From Elmis aenea (Eukaryota; Arthropoda; Insecta; Coleoptera; Elmidae), in assembly GCA_947652605.1 (NCBI GenBank), contig OX393576.1, forward strand, positions 52,304,966-52,368,965: a stretch of DNA of 64,000 nt. Direction: 5' to 3'. Shown piece by piece: positions 12,001 through 24,204 of the stretch; the stretch's first letter is position 1; each line of letters begins with the position of its first letter. The position numbers and the translations under genes were made by a program. The notes beneath the pieces were generated by a model. The model made no database searches. It saw only the letters and a program-made list of their open reading frames with translations, and was not told the DNA's origin.

Positions 12001-13340
12001 CATTAACAAATATAACTCGGGTTCGCTTTGCGATAAAAATATATAAATATAAAAAGTAATTATACCGATTACGTTAGCAGTCAACTAATAGCCTTAGCAC
12101 GTGTATTTTTTTGCTTAGAAATTAAGCTTATGAATTCGACACTGCATATTTTTTTGCTTCCGTTAATCAACATCCTGTCATAACAATATTTTACTACCTT
12201 GGTGTTAAATAACTAGTTTCATTTATAAGATGGCTGTTTAGTGATACCTACTGATTCTAACACCATGAAATGTAAATGACCTGCGTTCCTTTTGTAATCC
12301 TTTGTTGTAGATGGATTTAGTTTTAAAATTTATGACTCTAATTTTGTAGGTATTACGTATTTTTAAATAGGTAGGTAGAGGTACCTGTTAACGTGAAAAA
12401 ATTAACAGTTTATTTGCTCACTACAACAAATTTACAATTTAGCAGAAATGTTTTTAAGACTTTTCTTGTTTTCCAAAATTTAATAAATTAAATACACATA
12501 TATTATAATACTGTAATTAATTCCCGATAATTTATTTACAGTTTAGTTTTTATCGTTTGATTAATGTTTATTGTAACTATTCATTAACAAGCTTTTAATT
12601 TGGTATCTCTTCAATTTGGAAAAATGTATGAACGATCTTGCAAATTCTAGGCTTAATACAAGTGTCTACTATTTTAACAGAAGAGCCAATTAAATTAGAA
12701 CAGTAGCGTATTTTTCAGGCAAATAAAAATTAATAAAGTAAAATTACTTATCCCTTATATCAAATATTACTTTAAAAAAATCTTTTTGTACTGTTTTTGC
12801 TTCATTTTATTTGTTTTTGAAAACATCTTATAACGAAATAGCTTTTCCAAAAAAAAATTGTTTGTGCAAATTAGATTTTGCATTAAATGTTACGTCTACT
12901 ATGGATCATAATCATTTTTTTTTCAATGTCGACAAATTTGTAAATCTAAAGATAACAGACATTCCCTTGGGACACTCTGTATATCTTTTAAGAGCTCTAT
13001 TTAAAAATATTACGAATAATTGTAGCTTTTTAGACAAACAGACAGTTAGGCAGGCAAGCAGACAAAAGTAGGTATATTATTAATATGATTTTAACAAAAA
13101 GTACATTTTTGAGCAGTTTATGTTTTTTTTTGTAAAAAAAACATTTATTAGCAAAAATGTTATCTCAGTGCCTTTCCGTAAGATTATTTATACAATTATA
13201 AAATGTCCTCTTCTTTTCGTTGACTTCCAAAAAAAATTCTTTGTAAACTACTTATCAGTTTCAATAAGCAAAATAACAAAAAAATTTTTAATTAATTTTT
13301 TATATTTAACATGTTTAATTACTAAATAATAATTATCAGT
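9039..13340. other. AT-rich DNA with isolated repeat ends
   Basis: No gene is recognised. Solo CACCCTG-TA termini occur at 11573-11579 (GCCACCCTGTATA) and, degenerate, at 12973-12979 (GGGACACTCTGTATA). The sequence on their left is presumably the remains of CAGGGTG-family repeats with no matching left ends. The short open frames (for example 9666-9857 and 12811-13071) look fortuitous. Confidence 0.5.
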
Positions 13341-13344
13341 AGTA

Positions 13345-13473
13345 ATATAACTCGTGCATTGAAAATTATCGATAATTTTTGGTAAATATGCCCGAATGCA
13401 ATTTTTCTGCTTCAACTTGCATGAGTGAAGATTTGTCAAAATTTATAGATTATTTGCAATGCACGAGTTATAT
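13345..13473. mobile_element. 129-bp palindromic MITE
   Basis: The left arm is ATATAACTCGTGCATTG. The right arm is its reverse complement, CAATGCACGAGTTATAT, and similarity extends about 35 bases inward. AT-rich and non-coding. No target duplication could be assigned with confidence. It directly abuts the next element at 13481. Confidence 0.7.
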
Positions 13474-13480
13474 TTTGTCA

Positions 13481-14095
13481 GAAAATTTCCTTCACCTAAC
13501 CTATCTGTCAAGTTAAAATGTTGTTTAATTTAGATAAATTAAAGTACCTATACCTACTACTTGCTGCGATTGTTATTATTAATAGATCATTTATAAATAA
13601 TTTTTAATTCAAGAATTAAATTTTAATAAAAATTAATGAACCAAATAGTATTTAGGTACATACATAATCTGTTATGTCAAATTTTACAAGTACTGTCAGA
13701 GTGGTGTGTCAGGGGTGTGGTTTAATCTATATTAAAGTAACGATATTGGTCGCCGACATCTGTCAAAAAATTATCAAAACCAAAATACCTTATTCCCTCT
13801 CCAAATTTATATTTTCCACCAATCAAAAACTCATATTATTTAGAAACGACCAATAAACGCATGAAAATCTGTTAATTGCGAAAAGTAAATTATCAGTGTA
13901 TGATTATGTTTATTGGCCGTTTAAAGGAAATCTGAGTTTGTTATTGGTCGAAAACGCAAATTTGACAGGAGGATCAACTCCTGGCAGAGGAATGTAAAAT
14001 TATTACCGTGTAATATTGCTCCTATTGGTAGTCTCTAAAAGATTTAAGATTAGTGATTGGTTAAAAACGCAAATTTGACAGGTGAAGGAATTTTC
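13481..14095. mobile_element. Inverted-repeat element with many CCAAT boxes
   Basis: The ends are GAAAATTTCCTTCACCT on the left and its near reverse complement AGGTGAAGGAATTTTC on the right, followed inward by TGTCAA motifs. Seven ATTGG/CCAAT pentamers lie between 13745 and 14060. A 19-base direct repeat (AAAACGCAAATTTGACAGG) occurs at 13951-13969 and 14064-14082, each preceded by ATTGGT. No coding region. Superfamily unassigned. Confidence 0.6.
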
Positions 14096-15459
14096 AAAGT
14101 AATCACACAGCCGAGAACAATAAACGTTTTTCATGTTTTGTATTTTGTCAATTCTAAAGCAAATATTTAATATTTTATCAAAATGCAATTAGGTTAATAT
14201 AGGTAATTAACGCTGATTGCCAGAATGTTACTTAAAAAGTAACTACTCACACACAACAGAAGAACAGTTTTTACTAAATGCTATCAATTGTTCAGTAAAT
14301 ATTTCTATTTTTTCATTAAGAAGCCATTAATTACCTATATTATTATTTATTACTAAATGAAAAATGTATGTAAAAAGTTATACTAAAATAATCTGTTTAC
14401 TTTATTACACATTTAGGTAGTTTGTGTTTTACAGAGGCGATTTTAAAATCTCTTGAAGCCGCAGTATCATTTTGCTTAAATATTTAAAGATTTCAGAAGC
14501 CAGATATCCGAACGCTCGTCCAAATGACTCGTCAGACCCATGTTAAGAATTCGCAGAACTAGGGTAAGAGCGTCAACCCTGTTACAAACTTTTCTGTTTG
14601 TGTACCACAGCTAAAGCGTGACAATCATAACATAAGAAATACGGGCACTAAAGAAAGAAAGATTGATATTGTGGGTCAAAAACTTGAAGAAAAAATATTA
14701 TTTGTAAACGCGCGGTCACTGGGCGGTTACATCGACACATATGAGAAGCGAAGACAAAGAACCGGTGCACAAAAAATGTTTACTAATCAACGATTAATTG
14801 GGACATTTACATAAATGATGTTTACCTGACACAATGTCTAAAACTGGATCTATAAATAAAAACAAAAGTCGAAAACAAGGCTGCTATAAATTAAGGCATC
14901 GCTTATTATGTTTCGGAATTATACAAAAATACGAAATGAATTTTAAACAACGCAGTGAGAAAAATTTAGTATGTAGGATAAAAAGAGACAAAAAAATACT
15001 CTGAAATATTCAGTTACTTATATTTCAGCACCCGTTTTTGGCTTTAAAATAAGCTCATTTTCAGATGATAACAAACACTGAACATAGCTAATATCTGACT
15101 CAATATTTCAGTAGTCATATTTAGTGTTTAAAATAAACTGAAGATGGGCTGAAAGAAATAACCAATACAGGTAATTAATGAATTTTAGCGAATGAAATTT
15201 AAAGCTGATATTTATTTTTCTCGTTCCAATAAATTTTAAATGATGTAGTAAAAATATTAAATTTAGAACAGCATAAAAGTTAAGAAAATCAAATGATCAT
15301 AATTGATAGTTAGATCAAAAAACTTTGTATATAAATACTGTTCAACCAGTTTTTCTAACCGAATTTCATACGACAGCTGCACGGTATACTCTAGTCTAGA
15401 CTAGAATAAGAACATAACCAGAAGTTTTGCTGTTTATGGATACGTGCTATAGATAATTA
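14096..15459. other. No recognisable gene
   Basis: AT-rich, with a slightly less AT-rich stretch at 14440-14820 that could be an old element body but gives no readable protein. No repeat termini recognised. Confidence 0.45.
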
Positions 15460-15830
15460 ATAAAAAGGACGCTCCAAAAAACAATCGGGAAAATTAACTT
15501 TTGGAAATGATGTTGTCGACTCACTAGAAATGATAGGGTAAAAAATACTGAAATGAAAGAAACACTGGGAATTTATATTGATATAATAGAGGCCTTTAAA
15601 GCCAGAAGAACAAAAGAAAATAGATGAAACGCGATGGCCAAGTAAAATATTAAAGTGACATCCGTCAAATCGCAGAAATAAAAAAAGACCAAGAAGAGCA
15701 TAAAAAAACGTGGTGACACAAGCAGTCTAAAGTAAAGGCCAACAGATGACTGGATGGACCGCAAGAAATGAAAACTAGGCTGCGAAAATCGACGATTACT
15801 GTAGCAAATTCGCATCTATACATATATCAA
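15460..15830 (+). pseudogene. LINE 3' coding relic (RT C-terminal region)
   Basis: Across several frames the plus strand gives ETRWPSKI, then NRRNKKRPRRA, then QMTGWTARNEN and CGKSTITVANSHLYI-like segments. This is the order seen after the reverse transcriptase of insect non-LTR elements (RWPKKI, R-R-GRPRR-W, DDWMDRKEWR). Frameshifts and stops are frequent and the RT core is absent. It is the 3' end of an old 5'-truncated insertion. Related C-terminal regions occur at 39140-41370, 42571-43877 and 53715-54185. Confidence 0.6.
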
Positions 15831-16164
15831 CCAATTTTTCCGTCAAGAGTTTTCAGTGCAAGATGAGCTATAGTCCACTACACTTCTTTATAACAAACCA
15901 ACTAAAATAACGTAACTTATTATTTCAATTTTATCTTAAATAATGTTAAACAATGTATTTTACTTTTAAAAAGTCAATTTCGTAAAGAAAGTAATTTAAA
16001 AGTTGAAGATGGCATCAGCGTGTACGCCGAACGGCGCCCGTAGCAAATACCATACCAGGGCTTGAAGAATGCAAGACAAAACACGCAGTGCTACACCCAA
16101 ACAAAAAATTAAAATTAATCTTAAGGTAAACACGTATTACATCTACGAAGAGCGTATAAAGCGA

Positions 16165-16437
16165 AACCGAGCTTGGTGGCTGGTTGGTAAAACAACCTAA
16201 CTTGTAATCGGGAGGTCCTGGGTTCGATTCCCAGGGCCGACTGTCATTGTAGAGGTTTCAGGTGGTTTCCTCTATGGTTAAGGCAAATGCTGTGGCAGTA
16301 CTTCCACCTAGCCTTGCCCATCCTTGACTATCCACATCCCTACCCATTATCCTTATACCTCTAACGACTGAAGAGGGGGTCAACCCCCCCTATAGCAGTC
16401 TCCGCGCGAGCGGAAAAACACGTGACCTTTGACCTTT
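16165..16437 (+). mobile_element. tRNA-derived SINE, copy 1
   Basis: The head carries a pol III A-box-like segment (GGTGGCTGGTTGGT) and a perfect B box (GGTTCGATTCC) at about 16213, as in tRNA genes. The body (GGTTTCAGGTGGTTTCC, GGCAAATGCTGTGGCAGTA, CTTCCACCT) is shared with the copy at 33282-33539. The 3' tail differs from that copy and ends in TGACCTTTGACCTTTG. The left flank GTATAAAGCGA (16154-16164) is matched at the right by GTATA...AGCGA, interrupted by a MITE, which reconstructs a target-site duplication of 10-11 bases. Confidence 0.82.
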
Positions 16438-16442
16438 GTATA

Positions 16443-16686
16443 AAAGCTGTATTACACTACACAATTTCTTGTACAATTTCTTGTACAATTTGCTGTCAAA
16501 AAATTTTATACTAGATTGTACAGCTGTTGCCAAGTTACAATGTCGTAAATTGACATACGCGAAGTGTCAGTTTACGACCTAAGACCTGTTGTAACTTGGC
16601 AACAGCTGTACAATCTAGTATAAAATTTTTTGACAGCAAATTGTACAAGAAATTGTACAAGAAATTGTGTAGTGCAATACAGCTTT
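16443..16686. mobile_element. 244-bp palindromic MITE inside a SINE duplication
   Basis: The ends are AAAGCTGTATTACACTACAC and, reverse-complemented, AAAGCTGTATTGCACTACAC. The arms match for about 100 bases and include tandem ACAATTTCTTGT units; the centre folds further (CGTAAATTGACA / TGTCAGTTTACG). It is flanked by TA (16441-16442 and 16687-16688), or TAA by an alternative alignment, fitting a Tc1/mariner- or Harbinger-type MITE. It splits the right target duplication of the SINE, so it arrived later. Confidence 0.8.
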
Positions 16687-16693
16687 TAAGCGA

Positions 16694-19181
16694 TATTTAA
16701 AAACGGAGCGTTTGAATTATGGAAATTATTATCACAAGGCAGCAAGGCACAAACATCTACGTTTATTTTTCGCACCATGGGCATCAGTTAACCAAGGCAA
16801 TGGGTGCAAGCGTACGTGTTTGTATTTAATAATTTTTTATAAATTTTTGAAGGAAGTTGCGGTCTCCTATCTTACAATTAGTGTTATATAATCTTTAAAG
16901 TCGTTGAAAATGTATATTAATTATGTAAATTTAAAAGCAAAACATATTTGAGCATATATATAATAATATATTTGCGCATTATTATAAGTTAATTTGATTA
17001 TAATATGTCGTATTAAAACATTAATGTATGGTAAATATAAGTATAGCGCCAGAAATTAATGCAATTTTAACCAATATTCGTTGCAAATTAGCTAAACCAA
17101 TTATAAAATTAACCTCTGACTAAATAAATGACTTCCCACAACATATCTACAAAATTTATAAGATTTTATTAGTTCCGATTAGAAATTAAATTCATTTAAT
17201 ACTAATTTGTACTTGATTAAGAAGTTACCTTTTAGTGTCTGGTGTATACCTTCAATTTCAGCTCTTAAACATCGGACGAAGCAAAACGAAGTGAAAATTT
17301 ATTAGAGGTGAGTTTAAAGGGGAAAAAAGGTATACTTGAGTTTTAAAGTCAAAAAACTATCTCGCACACCTAAGTCGCTTAAACTATACGAATTAAGTAG
17401 AATAAAACATTTGCAATAAAATAAACAGATTTAGATAATAATCCACTGCATTATTCATTATGAAGAATATTTTATAAACTAGACCACTTGCAAGACTTAT
17501 GTCTCTTGATCAGAACCAATCTTGAAACTGATCTAGCATTTTTACAAATTTCATTCGAAAATAAGTATTTGTTACTTAAACGTATAAAATACGAGTGGTG
17601 ATTTGTTTGTTTGAGTTAATTATAAATATTCAGTAAGTTCTTTAACGCGAATTCCATGCTTCGTTGTTTCATATATAGGACATAAATCAAAAATAAAATC
17701 AATTTTGCAAATTTCGTCACAATCTAAAGAAATTTCACTCTCAACACCCTTAGTACAATAATGTATAGTTTTAGCTGACTTGTAATATTTTAGTTTTTGA
17801 TATGGAAAACTTTATTTTATTAAATTTATAACATTTTATTCAATTCAATAAATATAGTTTTAAATTAACGCCGTTTGCAAATGTGATCGTTGTTACTACA
17901 TGTAAATAAATAATTAAAAATAGCTACTGTTAAAGAGATGGGAGTCTCGAAATTGATCTAGTTTTTCTACCAAATAGATTTTTCATAGATATTTAGAGTT
18001 GACTCTTAACTAACCTCATTTACATTGAATTTAAATTGATTCGCTTATATTTTTCAAACATTTACAAATCCATTAACCATGACAAAATTAAGTTATAAAA
18101 ACTTGTGATCTTGACTTCTATCAATATCTGATATATTCATCAAAATAATTAAGTTTGTCTTTGTAACTACAAAATCAATGATAAAAAGAAATTGTAAATA
18201 CTAAAATACGTGATCAAACAAACAAACAAAAATAATGAAGTTATCTTTTATTTCGTAGCTATAATTCATGAATCAATAGAATCTACAAAATATTAAATCT
18301 TTCTTCAAATGCAAGCATAGGCAACTCGCTGAAAGCCCAACTTAACATAAATAGTGTTCAAATACGTTGTTGATAAGCACAATGAAAGAAAGAGACCCAT
18401 GAATTACCAGTAGGCCTTGGCAGTTTGCGGTATCCCCGGGGTGTAGGTTTTGACAACTACCCCGCCTATGTAATGTTGTTGCCACTCTATTGCCTTAACA
18501 ACCCTGCTTTACTTTGGTTCTTCAGTGGCCTTGCTTATCCGGTCAGCGTTGACATTCTTGTTAGTACAGTTACACAACCAATTATTGGTAATGTTCAACA
18601 GATATGTTTACCCAAGTGAATAATTTAAATACAAGCGTTAATTTCAGAATAGCATTATGCAGTGACATACTATACGTATAATTAATAGAAATTACAATAT
18701 CATTCTGCATTTTATTAAATATTTGGGGTGCATTTTTTCATTCTTCAAAATAGGTATACTTAATTTTTAGAATCACTCGAATGATAAAATCAGAAACATT
18801 GTTATTATGTTTCTAACGTTGATAACTTTTAATTACAAATTAGCTGTTACTAGATATTTGTAACTATTTCCGAGTTTCATTGTTATATTTTAAAATCGTA
18901 CTAGCATCCCAGGTTATTTATTCTAATCAGCTTTAGTAGTCAAAAGTGGGTCGTTAGTAAGTTTTGATCAAGCAGAAACATAATATTAATTGTTCCACTT
19001 AAACTTTAGAATTATTGGCATCTATTCGAACAATTGCTATCAAAAGTATTACAATCCTATAAGATTGAATATTAAAAATGTGTATACTCTAATTTTGCTT
19101 AAAAACCATATTAGTGTTATTGGAAAAAGATTTATAACGTCAAAAAAAAAATCCAAAGTGTTGCTTCATTGTACCTACAAA
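16694..19181. other. AT-rich DNA, no recognised gene
   Basis: No coding or RNA gene is supported. At 18420-18620 a less AT-rich stretch (around ATCCCCGGGGTG) is open for 64 codons from a TTG, but the residues match no family I recognise. Confidence 0.45.
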
Positions 19182-20690
19182 GCAGGGTCGCGATTTTTCG
19201 TGGCTAGAATCTGATCAAGGCGTGTTTATTGCATCAAGAACAACAAAAATAAATGTTTTGCAAAGTTATACGGGCCATTGATGATTAGGTAAAATAAGGA
19301 AAACACTGAAAAATTAAAAAAGAAAGGTACTTTTTGCTATCGCGATAATCGCGAAACCGTCAGAGATAAAATTGATTATCTTCTATTTAACAATGCGCGC
19401 ATCCTTTGCAAGTAAAATGGTGCAACGTTTTTGAAAATATCTTAAACGGTTCCTGAGAAAACGCGTAAAACGAGACCCTTGTAAAAGCGGTTTTCTCCAT
19501 CTTAAACGCCCATACCAGCCGTAACGATTTAGTTATACAGGGATTACATGATACATGGGTATCTCGCTTAATATTCAAAATAGAGAAACAGTTATATTAC
19601 CAAAATTGTGCATTTTTTTGAAATAAACTCGGAACCGTTTTCAAAAGTATTCTATCATGTTCAGTTTTTTAGTAATTGGAAAAAAAGTGTGTATTTATCA
19701 TTTTTATAATGTGTCGTATCTCCGTTATTGCTGTAAAAATTTAAAAAAAATTGTGAAGATTATTGTTAGATATTTTTATGTAGAATTCGAAAAGTTAGGA
19801 CACAAAAATGGTAGGCTGTGAAAACACGGTGTTAAACCCTTTAAAACTCATGTGGTACAAGTTACGAAGCTTTTTTAATTTGTTGTTGAGATAAGCATTT
19901 GAACATAAGATAATATACTACATAACCGCTGACTATTTTGTTGTTATCTTATGGTCAAATGCTTATACTGTTTATTCAACAACAATTTAAAATAAGAATA
20001 AGAAAAAAATAAGGAATTGAAATATTATAAGTCATAGTCAACTCTTAAAAAAAGGAAAGTTTGTGTCATAACTTCTTAACGGCGACCGTAAAAATTTGTT
20101 TTTGTTTAATCGAAGTTAACATAAAAATATCTAAAACTAATCTTCATACATTTTTTCGATATTTACAACACTAACGGAGATACGACACATAAAGATGACA
20201 AAAAACACTTTTTTTCCAATAACCCAAAAAGCGGAAATATATATTTTTGAAAACGGTGTTGAGTTTGTCTTAAAAAACTGCACAATTTTGGTAATTTAAC
20301 CGTTTCTCTATCTTGAATACTAAGGGAGATACCCATGTAATCCCATCGAATTTGGAGCACCCTGTACATACCACAATTTCTCAAATAATAGCCTTTGGCA
20401 GGCTTCGTTTTTCACCGGCACCGTTCAAGATATTTTCAAAAACTTTGCACGATTTTTCTTGCAAAGCGTGCGCGCATTGGTAGAAGATAATTAATTTTAT
20501 CTCTTTGACGGTTTCATGTTTCATGGCAAACGCAATCGCAAAAATTACCATTATTTTTAAATTTTTTACTTATTTTTCTTCTGTTAATCAGCAAGGGCAC
20601 GTATAACAATTTTTTTGTTATGTTCTTGGTGCCATAAACACAGCCTTTATCAGATTCTAGCGACAACATATCGTGACCCTTCCTTGTTAG
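19182..20690. repeat. About 1.5-kb compound palindrome
   Basis: The outer arms run from about 19182 (GGTCGCGA...GCTAGAATCTGATCAAGG) and, inverted, to about 20690 (GCTAGAATCTGATAAAGG on the minus strand). They pass through matching segments such as AAACCGTCAGAGATAAAATT and CAATGCGCGCATCCTTTGC. The arms have diverged by substitutions and indels. A CAGGGTG-family palindrome (19538-20364) forms the interior. The GCGCGCATCCTTTGC motif recurs at about 52750 and 53240, so the outer repeat is a family. Non-coding. Confidence 0.7.
19538..20364. mobile_element. 827-bp CAGGGTG-family foldback element
   Basis: The left end is TA-CAGGGATTACATG and the right end (reverse complement) TA-CAGGGTGCTCC. Both are followed by ATGGGTATCTC-CTTA, an AAACAGTTA/AAACGGTTA motif, and ACCAAAATTGTGCA. 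The arms continue to a centre near 19940, where GAGATAAGCATTTGAACATA meets its inverted counterpart. The element is almost wholly palindromic, with no coding capacity. The half copy at 1128-1365 belongs to the same family. Confidence 0.78.
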
Positions 20691-20699
20691 ATGTTTTCC

Positions 20700-21896
20700 T
20701 TTATATGTACTTAAAAATATACATAGATACATATAAGATTTGTTAAGGTTTTTTTTTTAACAAACAAATCATTCGAAATGGTAATAATCCCTGCATACTT
20801 ACTAAGTTGCTTAGTCGCGGCTAGATGCAGAATTGGTAAATAGGTTTCCTACTTTAAAAAAAGTTAAATTCCCATTAATGAACTTTTAATTTTCCCTGAA
20901 TATGTTTTTAAATTTTATTATCCAACCTATGGTGCACATAAAAATGTTGGAACAATAATAAATAATTTGTTTGCTAGGCGTTTATAGTACATTTGACGAC
21001 ATAACTCAAATTAAGCTATACATCAACTATGGTCAGATATTTATAAACTTGTTGAATACCTTTCAACAATTGACAAAAAAATATGATTTAGTGGATTTAC
21101 AATAAACAGGACGTGAGTATTAAAAAAAGCCACCTTTTCGAGGTACGAACCCAGTTTATAACGTCGCACTCTAGTGTTAGTGAGCGCGAGGGAGAGAAAA
21201 GGTAGGAGAATCTCCTTTTCTGCTCCTGAAAGTTTCTATTCTGTGCTGGGATCGACACACAAAGAAGGGCCGAATGTTTGAAAAGATGAAAACGTGAGAA
21301 ACGTCCGATACGCAATGGGAATTTCCGAATAAGATAGGGACTGCACAGGGTCGTCTTTTATAAAACTATCGAGAGCTAAAATTCTTAAAACTTTATGCCA
21401 TTTCTCGATCCTATGTTATGTTAATTACGTCAGTTTGGTTGTAAATTATAAAATATGGAAACCGCAACTTGTTGAATTAAGTGTATGCAATAAAATTTAT
21501 GAGATCATATTGTAGTCAGCTGCACTTTAATTTACATAGATAAGTAACAAATTAAGGGGCTAGATACATCGAATATACTACTCTCTGACTGATGACAAAA
21601 GATACAATGTCTGAAATAATTAAGGCATTTTTAGAATTAGTTGTTTAATGTCCTAAGTAGGTAGGTAGGTCAAAAAGTTCGATTTTTCAAAAATATCTGT
21701 ATTCGATAGTAGAATCTTTTTTTAATAAAACACTCCAAAAATTGGCGAAGTTACAGCTGGTTAAAGCTTATCAGTATAGTCTATTCATCGTAGTACATTG
21801 AGCATAAGCGAAAAAATAGAATTTTCACAATAACATTAATTTAATAAAGTTTACTAACCTTTTAAGTTTTAGTGCAATTAATAAATGCAATAAGTA
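20700..21896. other. AT-rich DNA, no recognised gene
   Basis: Nothing supportable. A stretch near 21120-21320 is less AT-rich, and its 72-codon minus-strand frame is not recognisable. TAGGTAGGTAGG at about 21659 is a short microsatellite. Confidence 0.45.
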
Positions 21897-22014
21897 CAGA
21901 GTGTCCCACAATTTATGCCTTCGCTAATTTTTGCATAAATCGAATATTTAGGACCTAAACAAAACGTTTTTACCGATTTTTTTTTTCATGTGTCCCCTCA
22001 TATACAGGGTGTTC

Positions 22015-22923
22015 CAAGTATAGCGAACAGCATGGGGATCTCGTAAACGGTAAGAGATACAACATTGGTTTAATGGGTCAATAGTATTTGCCCTATTGAT
22101 AAAAAACAAAACACATGACGTTATTTATTTTTCTTATAACTTGCATAATTAAATTCGCACTCAAAATATTATTCGACATTATTGGGGCACCTTTTTGAGT
22201 AGATTTGAAATTTGTCAACAAATTTTACCTACTTTATTTGTTTTTGTTTTTTAACATCTTTCTTATTTTAAACTAGCGATTCCAGAGCCCCTTCGGGGCT
22301 CCTTCACCGCTAGATCCCGGCTTGCGCGTAGAAGGTTCGAGCGTTTAAACGTTACGTCGAATTGACAGATTGTCAAATTTTGACGAAATTTTCGACCCGA
22401 TTTAAATGTTGTGTGTAAGATTTTGGCACGTTTTCCTCAATATCTTTTCCGGACGATTTTTTTGGGAATTCTCATATAGCCTATGTTCTTTACATGGTCC
22501 TATAGATTGTCTGTGCCAAATTTGGTCAGGATCGGATGAATGGTATAGGAATGCATAAAGGACAAACATCCATACAAACATACATACATTCATTTTTATA
22601 TATATAGATACGGCTGATGTTAAAATAACAAAAACAAATGAAGATAGATGAAATTTGTTAGCAAATTTCAAATCTACGCTAAAAAGTGCTCCAATAATGT
22701 CGAATAATATTTTGAGTGTGATTTCAATTAAGCAAGTTATAAGCAGAAATTAAAAACCTGTGTTTTGTTTTTATCAATAGCGCAAAAACTATTGATTTTT
22801 TTCAGTTTTTTTTTATAGAACAGTTGCTGTTGAATCATAGATCATTTTGACCCATTTAACCAACTCTGCATCTCTTACCGTTTACGAGATCCCCGTGCTG
22901 TTCACTATATTTGATACACCCTG
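22015..22923. mobile_element. Inner CAGGGTG foldback element (909 bp)
   Basis: The left end is TATA-CAGGGTGTTCCAAG followed by TATAGCGAACAGC. The right end, reverse-complemented, is CAGGGTGTATCAAATATAGTG. Both continue with GGGGATCTCGTAAACGGTAA and GAGATAC/GAGATGC. That phrase also occurs in the ends of the 39746-41226 element, so the two are relatives. A Helitron sits in the loop. Confidence 0.8.
22273..22608 (-). mobile_element. Helitron-like non-autonomous element (336 bp)
   Basis: On the minus strand it begins TCTATATATATAAAAATG and ends ...GGAATCGCTAG, that is 5'-TC and 3'-CTAG (CTRR). Just before the end is a strong hairpin, AGCCCC-GAA-GGGGCT. It is inserted exactly between A and T. 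These are the defining features of Helitron-type rolling-circle elements. The interior carries the phrase CAAATTTGGTCAGGATCGG, common near the 5' end of such insect elements. No Rep/helicase sequence, so non-autonomous. Confidence 0.82.
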
Positions 22924-23034
22924 TTTATGAAGGGACACATGAAAAAAATTATTATCAGTAAATTTTTTTTATTTAGGTCCTAAACATTCGATTTATGCAA
23001 AAATTAGCGAAGGCATACCTTATGGGACACCCTG

Positions 23035-24204
23035 TATGTAGTCCTATACAAAATATGCAAAAGTCGATATGTTATTAGTTTATAGAGAGTGTAGGAAAAT
23101 TTAACAATTAATGTGGCTAACAACTTATTCACCTTTTAAAGGGTATTCAAAATGATGTAGTTGTATTCTAAAGTATTTCCTATTTTGAAAACGTAATACA
23201 GGGTTGTTCATTTGTAATCATAAGTCATTTCTAGCGAATTCAGTTTAAAGGTGCTAAAATTTTCAACAAATTGTATTGTAATTAAAATTTGGGTAAAAGA
23301 TTTTGCTATTGTTAATTTGTTCATAATTATTGCAATGAAAGCATTTTTTGTGTGGAAATTTTCCTATACATGTGATGTGCCTGATATGTCAATATTGAAT
23401 AGATCTCACATTTTAAATTCCAATTTATAAAAATTTGTAGTAAATACATTTCTTAAAGTAAATGAATGCTTTTATTTAGGAGCAATCAAAAGTGTAGAAT
23501 AATAAAAGGTTGCAATAATTAATAATTAAAACCATGTATTAATACATCAACATTTTGACAGTAAGACATTTTGATAACAATTAATTACATGTTTTCGAAC
23601 TAGTTTTGTTCAATCGGATCTGTTGAAATGGCCCAAGGACAGAGAATTCGATCTGTAATTAATTTTAGTGTAAAAACTCTGATCGATTGAAGTTATTTGA
23701 TCGTTTAACGCTCGATTGATAAAACTATTACTGATTTAAAAATGTCATGTTTATTGCACAATAACATGCTTAAAATAGAAAATTGCAGAACAGGTGTCGC
23801 TAAAAAATTAAAAGTTTAAAATTAATTTTAGTTGGAATTTGCAGATTTAAAGAATCTAGCAGCTTACTGTCTTGTTGATGTTTTTTTTGCTCGACTTGAA
23901 AATATTTAAAAAAAATTATAGTACTTTCCGGGCAGTTTTAAGAAAATTGCGAGTGATATTCGTTGAGGTAAAAGATTATGTATGTCCTACAAGGAAGTAA
24001 ATGTCGTTAATTTCATATAATTAATTATATTAACCGATACTTAGCATAATTACTAGCAATTTATGCCGAGTTCCTGGTTTTATTTAATTTTGTGGAATTT
24101 AATGTGGCTCTGGGTAAACTCTTTTGTTTTGCATGTTTTTTGTTTAACAAATGGTTTTAATGCTAGTTTAGGCGTTTAATAATTATTAACGGTTTGATAT
24201 TATA
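23035..24204. other. AT-rich DNA with one solo repeat end
   Basis: A solo terminus TA-CAGGGTTGTTC lies at 23199. The rest is AT-rich without recognised coding or RNA features. Confidence 0.5.

Larger units (their letters stand above)
21897..23034. mobile_element. Outer CAGGGTG foldback element (1,138 bp)
   Basis: The left end is TA-CAGAGTGTCCCACAATTTA and the right end (reverse complement) TA-CAGGGTGTCCCATAAGGTA. Both continue GCCTTCGCTAATTTTTGCAT, then TTTAGGACCTAAA, then CATGTGTCCC. Flanks are TA on each side. Between these arms lies a second complete foldback (22015-22923), so this copy served as its target. Non-coding. Confidence 0.82.
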
